A stretch of 12,096 nucleotides of DNA from JAGDYD01 sp046536675 (GTDB lineage Archaea; Micrarchaeota; Micrarchaeia; Micrarchaeales; CABMGC01), in contig JAWDMK010000020.1 of assembly GCA_046536675.1 (NCBI GenBank), positions 1 to 12,096 on the forward strand, written 5' to 3'. The notes below the pieces were generated by a model. The model was not told the DNA's origin. It did not search any database and saw only the letters and a list, made by a program, of their open reading frames with translations. Both the position numbers and the translations under genes were made by a program. Of the stretch, positions 1-7,113 are shown piece by piece; within the stretch, counting starts at the first letter, position 1; every line of letters begins with the position of its first letter.

Positions 1-746
1 ATAATATAGAATTGGCAATAGAGGCTAAGCATAGCAAAAAGAGCTTTGAAGAAATAGCAAAATACATTATAGACTATGGCCCATATAATGCAAATGTTAT
101 AAAAGAAGCGCTTGGAGAGGCAAGTGTTGAGGGCTTAATCTCAAAGCTAAGCATAAACAGCCCATACAAAGAGATTCTTGCTGAAGCGCTTGATGAATTC
201 AGAAAGAGTGGCGACGCATTAAAAGCTAATATGCTTATAGATAAGCTTTATTATCAGAAGCTTGGCTCGCTCATGCCTAGGATAAGAAACCTAAGCCCAG
301 AGGCTGCCACAATAATAAAGCTAGATATAGACATGAGGAATATGCTAAACCTTATAAGGGCAAAGCGCTATGCACTTAAATTCAGCGAGATAAGCGAAGG
401 TATTATTAAAAACGGCTCGCTAGACATAGAGGAATTGCAGTCAATCTATGAGAATGCAAAGGATGAAGAGGATGTTGCAAAGAATGCAAAAGTTTTTGAC
501 TTATCAAACGAGGTTGAGATTTATAAAAAGGAGAGAAGGCTCTTTGTTTTTGAGATAGGCATGAGGAACCAGATATTAAGCAAAGGAATAAGGATGCTTA
601 GCCACACTCTGCTCTCATTTGGCACTATATTGGCTTATGCTTATATAAAAGATATAGAGGTTCTTACGCTCAGGATTATTATAAAGAGCAAGCAGTATGC
701 ACTGCCACAAGATGAGGTTGCGAGAATGATACTATGGAAGGAATAA
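1..746 (+). CDS. atpC: A-type ATP synthase subunit C, 5' partial
   Basis: Subunit C (V-type subunit d family) caps the central rotor stalk and links the membrane ring to subunits D and F of the archaeal ATP synthase. The frame is open to the left edge, and about 245 residues are visible against roughly 340-380 for the family, so the gene very probably starts upstream. The TTG at position 12 is simply the first possible start codon inside the window. The visible part is all-helical, as expected. The C-terminus carries the family signature: a segment reading AYIKDIEVLTLRII, then a Lys-rich stretch and 'LPQDEVARMI'. It is followed by atpF with a 13-base overlap, then A, B and D, which is the standard archaeal gene order. 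Identity is firm; only the true start is unknown. Confidence 0.93.
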   Translation, partial: NIELAIEAKHSKKSFEEIAKYIIDYGPYNANVIKEALGEASVEGLISKLSINSPYKEILAEALDEFRKSGDALKANMLIDKLYYQKLGSLMPRIRNLSPEAATIIKLDIDMRNMLNLIRAKRYALKFSEISEGIIKNGSLDIEELQSIYENAKDEEDVAKNAKVFDLSNEVEIYKKERRLFVFEIGMRNQILSKGIRMLSHTLLSFGTILAYAYIKDIEVLTLRIIIKSKQYALPQDEVARMILWKE

Positions 747-1096
747 AGGAAATAAAGGAAAAAGAGGGAAAGCTCTATAAGATAGGTGTTATAGGCAGCG
801 AGATCCTTGTAATGGGCTTTGAGCTTGCTGGGGTAAAGGCGGTGCGCATAGCTAGAAATGGTGAAGAGGCTGAAAAAGCACTTGATGAATTGCTAAACAT
901 GCAGGATATAGGCATTATTATTATTGCAGAAGGTTTGGCAAATAAAATAAAGAGCAGAAGGCTACAACACATTATTGAAACAAGCTTAATGCCTTTGATC
1001 ATAGCAATTCCAGACTATCAAGAGAAAGAAGAAGAGGTTGATACATTAAGAAGGCTCATATTAAGGGCTATTGGTATTGATATTATTGCAAAATAA
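734..1096 (+). CDS. atpF: A-type ATP synthase subunit F
   Basis: Small central-stalk subunit (120 aa; family about 100-110) with a Rossmann-like fold that binds subunit D and modulates rotation. The family start is seen at residues 17-34 (KIGVIGSEILVMGFELAGV), matching the usual 'kIaVIGd..tv.GF.LaGv'. A hydrophobic strand (IGIIIIAEGLA) follows around residues 58-68, then a Pro-Leu-Ile-Ile strand ending in 'IPD' near residues 86-93. The ATG at 734 lies inside the end of atpC (13-base overlap), suggesting translational coupling. TGAT stands three bases before it, a weak version of the ribosome-binding pattern seen elsewhere in the operon. The first 15 residues are Lys/Glu-rich and slightly longer than usual. 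Confidence 0.93.
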   Translation: MEGIKEIKEKEGKLYKIGVIGSEILVMGFELAGVKAVRIARNGEEAEKALDELLNMQDIGIIIIAEGLANKIKSRRLQHIIETSLMPLIIAIPDYQEKEEEVDTLRRLILRAIGIDIIAK

Positions 1097-1098
1097 AT

Positions 1099-1104
1099 GG
1101 TGAT
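1099..1104 (+). promoter_or_regulatory. Ribosome binding site for atpA
   Basis: GGTGAT is complementary to the 3' end of archaeal 16S rRNA and ends exactly three bases before TTG at 1108. The nearby ATG (1097) and GTG (1100) are out of frame, so this site selects the TTG start. Confidence 0.75.
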
Positions 1105-1107
1105 TCT

Positions 1108-2904
1108 TTGGGCAAAATAGAAAAAATTTCAGGACCTCTCGTAATTGCTGGCGATATGCTAGGGGCAAACATGTATGATGTAGCAAGGGTTGGAGAAGCA
1201 AAGCTCATAGGCGAGGTAATACAGCTTCGTGGAGATAAAGCGATTATACAAGTTTATGAAGACACATCAGGCCTTAAACCTGGAGAGCCAGTAGCTACTA
1301 CAGGCAAGCCACTCTCTGTTGAGCTAGGCCCGGGCCTTCTTACAAGTATATTTGATGGCGTACAAAGGCCTTTAGATGCCATAGCTGCAAAGAGTGGCGA
1401 TTTTGTGGCAAGAGGAATAAGCGTAGAACCTCTAGACAAAAAGAGAAAATGGAAGTTTATACCAATGAAGAAGAAAGGTGATTATGTAAAAGAAGGCGAG
1501 ATTATAGGATATGTACAAGAAACGCCTCTTATAAAACATTATATAATGCTGCCTTATGGCGTTGAAGGTAAGATAGAAAGCATAAGGGAAGGTAACTACA
1601 CATTGGAAGAGAGTGTTGCATTGATTAAAGGAAAGAGCAATTATAGCATAACAATGCTGCAAAGAAGATCTGTCAGAACGCCAAGCAAATACAAGAGAAA
1701 GATAAGAAGCGATGAACCCCTTTTAACAGGCCAGCGAGTTATTGATACTTTCTTCCCTATTGCAAAAGGAGGCACAGCTGCAGTACCAGGTCCTTTCGGT
1801 TCTGGAAAAACAGTAATACAGCATCAGCTTTCAAAATGGTCTGATGCACAGATTGTTATATTTATAGGCTGCGGCGAGCGAGGAAATGAGATGGCAGAAG
1901 TGCTTACAGAATTTCCTAAGCTTACTGATCCCCACACAGGCAGGCCACTAATGGAGAGGACTGTTCTTATAGCAAATACAAGCAACATGCCTGTAGCTGC
2001 AAGAGAGGCTAGCATATACACTGGTATTACAATAGGGGAATATTTCAGAGACATGGGCTACAGCGTAGCTCTTATGGCAGATAGTACATCAAGGTGGGCA
2101 GAAGCTATGCGAGAGATATCAGCAAGGCTAGAAGAAATGCCTGGCGAAGAGGCTTATCCAGCTTATCTTCCAAAAAGGCTGGCTGAATTTTATGAGAGGG
2201 CTGGCAAGGTAGAGGCGCTTAGCGGCAAGATAGGTTCTGTAAGCGTTATAGGTGCAGTCTCACCACCTGGCGGTGATATTTCAGAGCCAGTATCACAAAG
2301 TACATTAAGGGTCACTAAGGTATTCTGGGCTCTTGACAAAGCGCTTGCAGATTCAAGGCATTTCCCAGCAATAAACTGGCTAAGCAGCTACTCGCAATAT
2401 ATAGATCAGCTAAGCGGCTGGTATAAGAAGAATGTAAACGAAGAGTTTCCAAGCAAGAGGGCAAAGGCTATGGCTATACTGCAAAGAGAGTCTGAGCTAA
2501 AAGAGATAGTGCAGCTTGTCGGCGAAGACGCGCTTCCAGATAGCGAGAGGGCAATTTTGCTTATAGGAAGAATGCTTAGAGAATATTTCCTAAGGCAGAG
2601 TGCATTTGACCCTATAGATGCTTATACAAGCATGAAAAAGCAGGAAGCAATGCTAAGCTCTCTTCTTTACTTTGAAGAAAAGATGAGGCAAGCAATAAGC
2701 AGTGGAGTAAGCACAGAGAAGATAGCAACAATGAGTGTAATAAGCGAATTAGCTAGAATGAAGGAGTGGAATGAGAGTGATGTTGAAAAAGAAAAAGAAA
2801 GGATAGAGAAAAATATAGAGAGCGAGTTTGAGAAGCTCATAAAAGAGGAGTTGGAGGTGGAAAAAGAAGAGAATAAGGCAAACGAAGTTAAGCAGGGTGA
2901 ATAA
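1108..2904 (+). CDS. atpA: A-type ATP synthase catalytic subunit A
   Basis: Catalytic subunit of the A1 head (598 aa, normal length); three copies alternate with subunit B and make or hydrolyse ATP. Domains in order: N-terminal beta barrel (about 1-75), the long A-specific insertion (about 110-200), nucleotide-binding domain and C-terminal helical bundle. The Walker A loop GPFGSGKT lies at 228-235 with catalytic Lys234. GCGERGNEM at 254-262 holds the catalytic Glu257. MADSTSRWAEAMRE (323-336) and SPPGGDISEPVSQSTLR (385-401) are also intact. No intein interrupts the P-loop. The last 45 residues are a highly charged Glu/Lys tail, somewhat longer than needed for the fold. TTG is the start: it gives the expected 'GKIxxISGPLV' opening and sits behind GGTGAT. 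It lies 11 bases after atpF, and atpB begins immediately after its stop. Confidence 0.97.
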   Translation: MGKIEKISGPLVIAGDMLGANMYDVARVGEAKLIGEVIQLRGDKAIIQVYEDTSGLKPGEPVATTGKPLSVELGPGLLTSIFDGVQRPLDAIAAKSGDFVARGISVEPLDKKRKWKFIPMKKKGDYVKEGEIIGYVQETPLIKHYIMLPYGVEGKIESIREGNYTLEESVALIKGKSNYSITMLQRRSVRTPSKYKRKIRSDEPLLTGQRVIDTFFPIAKGGTAAVPGPFGSGKTVIQHQLSKWSDAQIVIFIGCGERGNEMAEVLTEFPKLTDPHTGRPLMERTVLIANTSNMPVAAREASIYTGITIGEYFRDMGYSVALMADSTSRWAEAMREISARLEEMPGEEAYPAYLPKRLAEFYERAGKVEALSGKIGSVSVIGAVSPPGGDISEPVSQSTLRVTKVFWALDKALADSRHFPAINWLSSYSQYIDQLSGWYKKNVNEEFPSKRAKAMAILQRESELKEIVQLVGEDALPDSERAILLIGRMLREYFLRQSAFDPIDAYTSMKKQEAMLSSLLYFEEKMRQAISSGVSTEKIATMSVISELARMKEWNESDVEKEKERIEKNIESEFEKLIKEELEVEKEENKANEVKQGE

Positions 2905-4284
2905 ATGAAGCATGAGATAAATTATAAAACGATTGAAAGTATTGCTGGACCGCTTGTTGTTGTAAAGAGCGTTAGGCATGCTGCATATGGTGAGATAGTA
3001 AGAATAGAGCTCGGCAATGGCGAGTCAAGGCTTGGCCAGGTTCTTGAAACAACAAACGAATATGCTGCTGTGCAGGTATTTGGAAATACAGAAGGGATTA
3101 GCATAGATAAAAGCAGCGTTACATTCCTTGGAGAGGCGTTCAGGATAGGCGTTTCAGAAGATATGCTTGGCAGAGTCTTCAATGGTCAAGGAAAGCCTAT
3201 AGATATAAAGGCAAACATAGCGTACGAAGAAAAATTCGACATAAACGGCTCGCCGATAAATCCTAGCAGAAGGGCTATGCCTAATGATTTTATAGAAACA
3301 GGCATATCAGCAATCGATGGCCTTATGACATTGGTTAGGGGCCAAAAACTTCCTATATTCTCAGGCTCTGGCTTGCCACACAACCAGCTTGCTGTGCAAG
3401 TTGCTAAGCAGGCAAGTGTTAAGGGGAGCAAAGACTTTGCTGTTGTTTTTGCTGGGATCGGCGTTACTTATGATGATGCAACATTCTTTATAAACGAATT
3501 CAGGAAAGCGGGCTCAATTGGAAGGACTGTTGCATTCATTAATCTTGCAAATGATCCGAGTATAGAAAGAATCCTAACCCCAAGAATAGCACTTACAACA
3601 GCAGAATACTTAGCTTATGAAAAGGATATGCACGTGCTTGTAATACTAAACGACATGACCAATTATGCGGAAGCGCTTAGAGAGCTTTCAAGTGCAAGAG
3701 AAGAGGTTCCAGGAAGGAGGGGCTACCCTGGCTACATGTATACAGACCTAGCAAGCATTTACGAAAGGGCTGGTGTTATTGTTGGAAAGAAAGGTAGCAT
3801 AACGCAGCTTAATGTTGTTACAATGCCTGGTGATGATGTAACACACCCTATACCAGACTTAACAGGCTATATCACAGAAGGCCAAATTTATCTTGATAGA
3901 AGCCTGTATAACCGCGGCGTATATCCGCCTATAAACCCACAAGGTTCGCTTTCAAGACTTATGAACAATGGAATAGGCGAAGGCAAGACAAGGGCAGACC
4001 ACAGAGGTGTTGCAGACCAGCTTTATGGTGCTTATTCGCGTGCTGTTGAGGCAAGAAACCTAAGCTCAATTGTTGGCGAAGAGGCTTTAAGCGAAATAGA
4101 CAAGCTCTACCTTAAATTTGGCGAAAGTTTTGAAAACAGCTTCATAAAACAAGGACCAAATGAGAGAAGGGATATAGAGACAACATTGAACATCGGCTGG
4201 GACCTACTATCGATGCTTCCTGAAGGCGAACTTACAAGAATAAAGAAAGAGTACATTCAGAAATATTATAAGCAAAAAAAGTAA
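2905..4284 (+). CDS. atpB: A-type ATP synthase regulatory subunit B
   Basis: Non-catalytic nucleotide-binding partner of subunit A in the A1 head (459 aa, typical). The beta-barrel start reads YKTIESIAGPLVVV. In place of a Walker A loop it has FSGSGLPHNQLA at 152-163, the hallmark of B subunits, which lack the catalytic lysine. FAGIGVTYDDA (182-192), LTPRIALTTAEYLAYE (224-239), the SSAREEVPGRRGYPGYMYTDL segment (about 262-282) and TMPGDDVTHPIPDLTGYITEGQ (306-327) are all family-typical. The ATG abuts the atpA stop codon directly. Its GGTGAA ribosome site (2896-2901) lies within the last atpA codons, three bases from the start, which implies coupled translation and matched A:B synthesis. Confidence 0.97.
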   Translation: MKHEINYKTIESIAGPLVVVKSVRHAAYGEIVRIELGNGESRLGQVLETTNEYAAVQVFGNTEGISIDKSSVTFLGEAFRIGVSEDMLGRVFNGQGKPIDIKANIAYEEKFDINGSPINPSRRAMPNDFIETGISAIDGLMTLVRGQKLPIFSGSGLPHNQLAVQVAKQASVKGSKDFAVVFAGIGVTYDDATFFINEFRKAGSIGRTVAFINLANDPSIERILTPRIALTTAEYLAYEKDMHVLVILNDMTNYAEALRELSSAREEVPGRRGYPGYMYTDLASIYERAGVIVGKKGSITQLNVVTMPGDDVTHPIPDLTGYITEGQIYLDRSLYNRGVYPPINPQGSLSRLMNNGIGEGKTRADHRGVADQLYGAYSRAVEARNLSSIVGEEALSEIDKLYLKFGESFENSFIKQGPNERRDIETTLNIGWDLLSMLPEGELTRIKKEYIQKYYKQKK

Positions 4285-4285
4285 A

Positions 4286-4293
4286 GAGGTGTT
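4286..4293 (+). promoter_or_regulatory. Ribosome binding site for atpD
   Basis: GAGGTGTT has its GGTGTT core at 4288-4293, three bases before GTG at 4297. This spacing matches atpA and atpB, and favours GTG over the ATG two codons later (4303). Confidence 0.65.
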
Positions 4294-4296
4294 TAA

Positions 4297-4935
4297 GTGA
4301 AGATGCCTAATCCAACAAGAATAAATCTAATAAATCTCAGGAGGAGCATAACACTTGCTAAGAAAGGCCACAGCATTCTAAAGAAGAAGAGAGAGGTTCT
4401 TGTAATGGAATTTCTAAGGCTTCTACAGTATTCTAAGGCAGATAGGTCTTATTTGTTCAACATGTTGCAAAATGCCTACAAAAGCGTTGCAATAGCTTCT
4501 ACATACATTGGAAATTTTGAGCTTGAGACAATAGCATCGCACGTAACAGAAGCTTATCCAATAAAGATAAGCCTTAAGAACATAATGGGCGTGAATGTGC
4601 CAGAGATAAGCAAGGCAGGCAAGGAGAGCATTAATCTTTTAGAAAGGGGCTACAGCCTTATAACAACAAGCACAGCAGTAGATGATGTAAGCGATGAATT
4701 CCAAAAGGTTGAAGATATAATCATAGAGATAGCAAAGAGGGAACAGAGCCTAAAAAGGATTGTTGTAGAAATAGACAAAACAAAAAGAAGGGTAAATGCG
4801 CTAGAGTATGTTCGCATACCTGAACTGAATGCACAAGCTAGATATATATCAATGAGGCTAGAGGAGATGGATAGAGATATGTTCTCAGCGCTTAAGCATG
4901 TAAAGAAAAAGCTAGCAAAGGGCAAAGGCGCTTAG
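4297..4935 (+). CDS. atpD: A-type ATP synthase subunit D
   Basis: Central rotor shaft subunit (212 aa, typical). Two long helices form a coiled coil that penetrates the A3B3 head and turns to drive catalysis. The N-terminus (PNPTRINLINLRRSITLAKKG, then HSILKKKREVL) is the conserved first coiled-coil helix. The C-terminal helix, from about residue 130, includes RRVNALEYVRIPELN followed by an alternating charged segment, again as in the family. The very Lys-rich end (VKKKLAKGKGA) is normal. The start is GTG at 4297 from the ribosome-site spacing; an ATG at 4303 would remove two residues. It follows atpB by 12 bases and is followed by dph6 after a single base. Confidence 0.95.
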   Translation: MKMPNPTRINLINLRRSITLAKKGHSILKKKREVLVMEFLRLLQYSKADRSYLFNMLQNAYKSVAIASTYIGNFELETIASHVTEAYPIKISLKNIMGVNVPEISKAGKESINLLERGYSLITTSTAVDDVSDEFQKVEDIIIEIAKREQSLKRIVVEIDKTKRRVNALEYVRIPELNAQARYISMRLEEMDRDMFSALKHVKKKLAKGKGA

Positions 4936-4936
4936 C

Positions 4937-5602
4937 ATGATAGCATGCCTCTTCAGTGGCGGCAAAGATTCGACGCTGGCATTGCATAAGGCATATGAGC
5001 TAGGTATAAAGGCAGAACTTCTAATTACCTTCAAAAGTGAAAATCCTAACAGTTATATGTTTCATTATCCAAATGTAGAACAAACAAAGCTACAAGCAGA
5101 GGCGCTTGGAATAAAACAGGTTTTTGTAGATACAAAAGGTGTAAAAGAGGAAGAGCTAAAAGATTTAGCGAAAGCGCTTAAGGAAAATAATGTAAGCACA
5201 ATAATCACGGGTGCAACCTATAGTAGGTATCAGGCTGATAGAATAAACAAGATAGCTGGTGAGCTTGGCATAGAGCATATTGCACCGCTTTGGCATATTG
5301 ATCCATTAGCTGAGCTTAATGAGATTGCAGAGAAGTACAATGCAATAATAACATCTGTTTCTGCAGAAGGCTTAAGCACTGATTTGCTTGGTAAAAGGAT
5401 AGACAAAGAGGTTATAAAGGAGCTAGAATTAGCAAATAAAAAATATGGGATTAACATGCTCTTTGAAGGCGGAGAAGCTGAGAGTTTTGTTCTAGACGCA
5501 CCACTCTTCAAGAAAAAAATAAAGATCAGAAATGCAGAGAAAAAAATAGAGGGAATGAACGGCGTGTACATTATAAAAGAAGCAGAGCTAATCGAAAAAT
5601 AA
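4937..5602 (+). CDS. dph6: Diphthine--ammonia ligase (Dph6 family)
   Basis: ATP-dependent amidase of the PP-loop family that performs the last step of diphthamide synthesis on the conserved histidine of elongation factor 2, using ammonia. The PP-loop SGGKDS is at residues 7-12. GATYSRYQADRI (92-103), the PLW segment (117-119) and EGGEAESFVLDAPLF (177-191) are signature stretches of the ATP_bind_4/Dph6 family. At 221 residues it is the usual length for the stand-alone archaeal form. It starts one base after the atpD stop on the same strand with no visible promoter, so it is probably the last cistron of the ATP synthase operon. No good ribosome site precedes the ATG, which also suggests coupling to atpD. 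The substrate is inferred from the family. Confidence 0.9.
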   Translation: MIACLFSGGKDSTLALHKAYELGIKAELLITFKSENPNSYMFHYPNVEQTKLQAEALGIKQVFVDTKGVKEEELKDLAKALKENNVSTIITGATYSRYQADRINKIAGELGIEHIAPLWHIDPLAELNEIAEKYNAIITSVSAEGLSTDLLGKRIDKEVIKELELANKKYGINMLFEGGEAESFVLDAPLFKKKIKIRNAEKKIEGMNGVYIIKEAELIEK

Positions 5603-5630
5603 ATGGCAAGAAAAGAGGTATAAAGCAAAA

Positions 5631-5639
5631 ATATAAATA
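5631..5639 (+). promoter_or_regulatory. TATA box for tRNA-Val
   Basis: ATATAAATA is centred about 30 bases before the first tRNA base. This is the right spacing for an archaeal TATA box giving a leader of a few bases. It lies just after the end of dph6. Confidence 0.6.
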
Positions 5640-5664
5640 ATACTTTATCATAAGAATTTGATGC

Positions 5665-5735
5665 GGAGGCATAGTCTAATGGTAGGACGTCACCCTTACA
5701 CGGTGAAGGTCTGGGTTCGATTCCCTGTGCCTCCA
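5665..5735 (+). tRNA. tRNA-Val (anticodon TAC)
   Basis: The cloverleaf folds by eye. The acceptor stem GGAGGCA/TGCCTCC is fully paired, and the discriminator is A at 5735. The D stem is GTCT/GGAC with loop AATGGTA. The anticodon stem TCACC/GGTGA is perfect, with loop CTTACAC, so the anticodon is TAC (5697-5699), reading GUA and probably other Val codons. The T loop is TTCGATT. The T stem CTGGG/CCCTG contains one T-T mismatch (5712 with 5726). The variable loop is four bases. CCA is not encoded and there is no intron. Confidence 0.93.
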
Positions 5736-5743
5736 TAGTAAGC

Positions 5744-5751
5744 AATAAATA
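5744..5751 (+). promoter_or_regulatory. Probable TATA box of the HTH regulator gene
   Basis: AATAAATA would place transcription start near 5774, leaving a leader of about 8 bases before the ATG at 5782. No ribosome site is present, consistent with near-leaderless translation. Confidence 0.4.
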
Positions 5752-5753
5752 CC

Positions 5754-5758
5754 TTTTT
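5754..5758 (+). terminator. Oligo-T terminator after tRNA-Val
   Basis: A run of five T lies 18 bases after the tRNA end, typical of archaeal intrinsic termination. It also forms the outer left part of the inverted repeat at 5754-5780. Confidence 0.45.
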
Positions 5759-5780
5759 CTATAACTATGTTATAGAGAAA
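5754..5780. promoter_or_regulatory. 27-bp inverted repeat, candidate operator
   Basis: The inner arms CTATAAC (5759-5765) and GTTATAG (5769-5775) are perfect inverted copies around TAT. Extended outward to 5754-5780, 11 of 12 positions per arm are complementary. The repeat lies between the presumed TATA box and the ATG of the HTH gene, one base before that ATG. A dimeric regulator binding here would block initiation, so it is a natural autoregulatory operator. Confidence 0.6.
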
Positions 5781-5781
5781 C

Positions 5782-6102
5782 ATGGTTATTTACGAAGAGG
5801 CTGCTAATGAGATAATACCGGCGATAAGGTCTAGACTTGCGAACACCCTTATCAACAAGTACAATCTTAAAGAGGAAAAGGTTGCAGAGTTATTGGGTGT
5901 TGCGCAGGCTGCAATAAGCAAATACAAGACAGGAAAATATTCTGAAAAAATAAAGGAGATAGAAGGCAAGCTTAGCGGCGAACTTATTGATAAATATGCA
6001 AAGATTCTTTCTGAATCAGGAAAGGACCGCTCTAGAGAGGCGCTGTGTTCTTTGTGTCAGGCATACTTTTCATTTAAGTGTAAGCTTATTGCGCGCGCTT
6101 AA
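5782..6102 (+). CDS. Small HTH transcriptional regulator with C-terminal cysteines
   Basis: A 106-residue protein resembling archaeal XRE-like regulators of the COG2522 type; the same HTH is found attached to ThiN domains. The N-terminal segment IIPAIRSRLANTLINKYNLKE leads into the helix-turn-helix VAELLGVAQAAISKYKTGK (34-52), where AxAAISKYKTGK is the recognition helix. The helical C-terminal half carries Cys89-x2-Cys92 and Cys100, suggesting a metal or redox site; the family, as I recall it, often has a similar Cys cluster. The gene stands alone behind tRNA-Val with its own promoter and a strong palindrome. Target genes cannot be read from the sequence; autoregulation is the obvious inference. 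The C-terminal residues (IARA) end abruptly at the stop. Confidence 0.82.
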   Translation: MVIYEEAANEIIPAIRSRLANTLINKYNLKEEKVAELLGVAQAAISKYKTGKYSEKIKEIEGKLSGELIDKYAKILSESGKDRSREALCSLCQAYFSFKCKLIARA

Positions 6103-6134
6103 CCAAATCACACTATTTTCTTAGATGCGGAGAT

Positions 6135-7103
6135 TTAGCTTGAGAGCTTAACTATTGCTGGGCCACAATATCCGCCACCATGGCCGGTAGAAAGAACTAA
6201 AGTATATTTCTGCGCTGGTGCATAGAAAGAGCCAAAGCTTGTAAGACACCTTGCTGTTGTTCCTTGTGAAAAGTATGTCTTGTTATTGCTTCCTATAAAC
6301 GCTACTGAAGCATATCCAGAGTCACCACCCGCAATAGATATGTTTAATGTGCCACCATTCCATGTGCAAATACCCGCTATGGTGTTTGAAAATTTATCAT
6401 CTAAAAGTGTAAAGTTGCTACATGAAGTATAGTTGGCTGATGAATGAGCAGCTACTAATGGGCTTGTAGGTCCATTCAAAGAATTAAATGGGCTTGAAGA
6501 TTCATTTAAAGAATTGAATGAAAAAAGATTAAACAAACCAACAAAAACAAACACTCCAAGAATTATAATTGCAATAACATATAGAATTAGATAAAATATT
6601 ATGTCGCTCAGCAGGATTGTGCCTAATGCCTTAAGCCTGCTCATGGAAAGCAGATTTGATATTGCTATCATTAATACTATAAAAGACCAAAGAAAGCTAA
6701 CTGCTATAAGCACAATTCCTAGTATATATATTGGAAAAACCCAGAAAAAGAACACAACAGGAACCAGAGAATAGATATAAGCTAAAAAGGCCGCGCTGTA
6801 TTCCTGTTTATATACATCAAATAGGTTTTTTATTATGATGTGGTATATGCCACTGTTTATAAATGCACCAATAGGAAAGAACACAAGATAAAGAGCAACA
6901 ACAATTAAAGCAAAGAGTATGTGGTGAGAGCCGAAAATGAGGCTTAACAATACACCAAAAAGCATTGGAATTAAGGCAATAGTATAATAAAATTTGAGTG
7001 CGTCTGCAATGCCCATTTGTGTTTTTGTGGCCAAGCCAGGGTGAATCATTACCTCTATCGCATTTTTGTATGCTTTTGCGAATGTAGCCAAAGCATTATC
7101 CAT
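6135..7103 (-). CDS. Yip1-like membrane protein with Cys-containing extracellular tail
   Basis: Integral membrane protein of unknown function. From the ATG at 7103 it has 322 residues. The first 35 are cytoplasmic-looking and include the Yip1-type 'HPG' near residue 21. About five hydrophobic segments follow (roughly 41-58, 61-88, 104-124, 126-149, 164-192), the layout of archaeal Yip1/YIF1-domain proteins. A Ser/Asn/Pro linker (195-222) joins a soluble tail of about 100 residues with four cysteines (228, 246, 286, 313) and several N-x-S/T sites (200, 224, 230, 254, 274), so the tail is probably outside the cell, glycosylated and disulfide-bonded. An upstream in-frame TTG at 7130 exists, but the ATG is preceded by GTGGTT and avoids overlap with the DUF488 gene. 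The tail is not recognised. Confidence 0.75.
   Translation of the reverse strand: MDNALATFAKAYKNAIEVMIHPGLATKTQMGIADALKFYYTIALIPMLFGVLLSLIFGSHHILFALIVVALYLVFFPIGAFINSGIYHIIIKNLFDVYKQEYSAAFLAYIYSLVPVVFFFWVFPIYILGIVLIAVSFLWSFIVLMIAISNLLSMSRLKALGTILLSDIIFYLILYVIAIIILGVFVFVGLFNLFSFNSLNESSSPFNSLNGPTSPLVAAHSSANYTSCSNFTLLDDKFSNTIAGICTWNGGTLNISIAGGDSGYASVAFIGSNNKTYFSQGTTARCLTSFGSFYAPAQKYTLVLSTGHGGGYCGPAIVKLSS
6457..6516 (-). repeat. Two tandem 30-bp copies in the linker of the Yip1-like gene
   Basis: Positions 6457-6486 and 6487-6516 match at 25 of 30 bases and keep the frame. They encode two decapeptides built on SPFNSLN in the Ser/Asn-rich linker between the membrane part and the soluble tail. Confidence 0.75.
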
Positions 7104-7113
7104 AGAAACCACA

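Noticed and set aside
1735..1850. Possible intein in the atpA P-loop, as in some archaea.
   Set aside because: The P-loop GPFGSGKT is continuous and the protein has normal length.
775..3431. Several minus-strand frames opposite atpF, atpA and atpB.
   Set aside because: They lie wholly inside strongly conserved plus-strand genes, and their compositions are those of antisense translations.
5230..5745. A 171-codon minus-strand frame across dph6 and tRNA-Val.
   Set aside because: Its start translates the antisense of the tRNA (the familiar 'GIEPRPSPCKGDVLPLDYA' artefact), and the rest is antisense to dph6.
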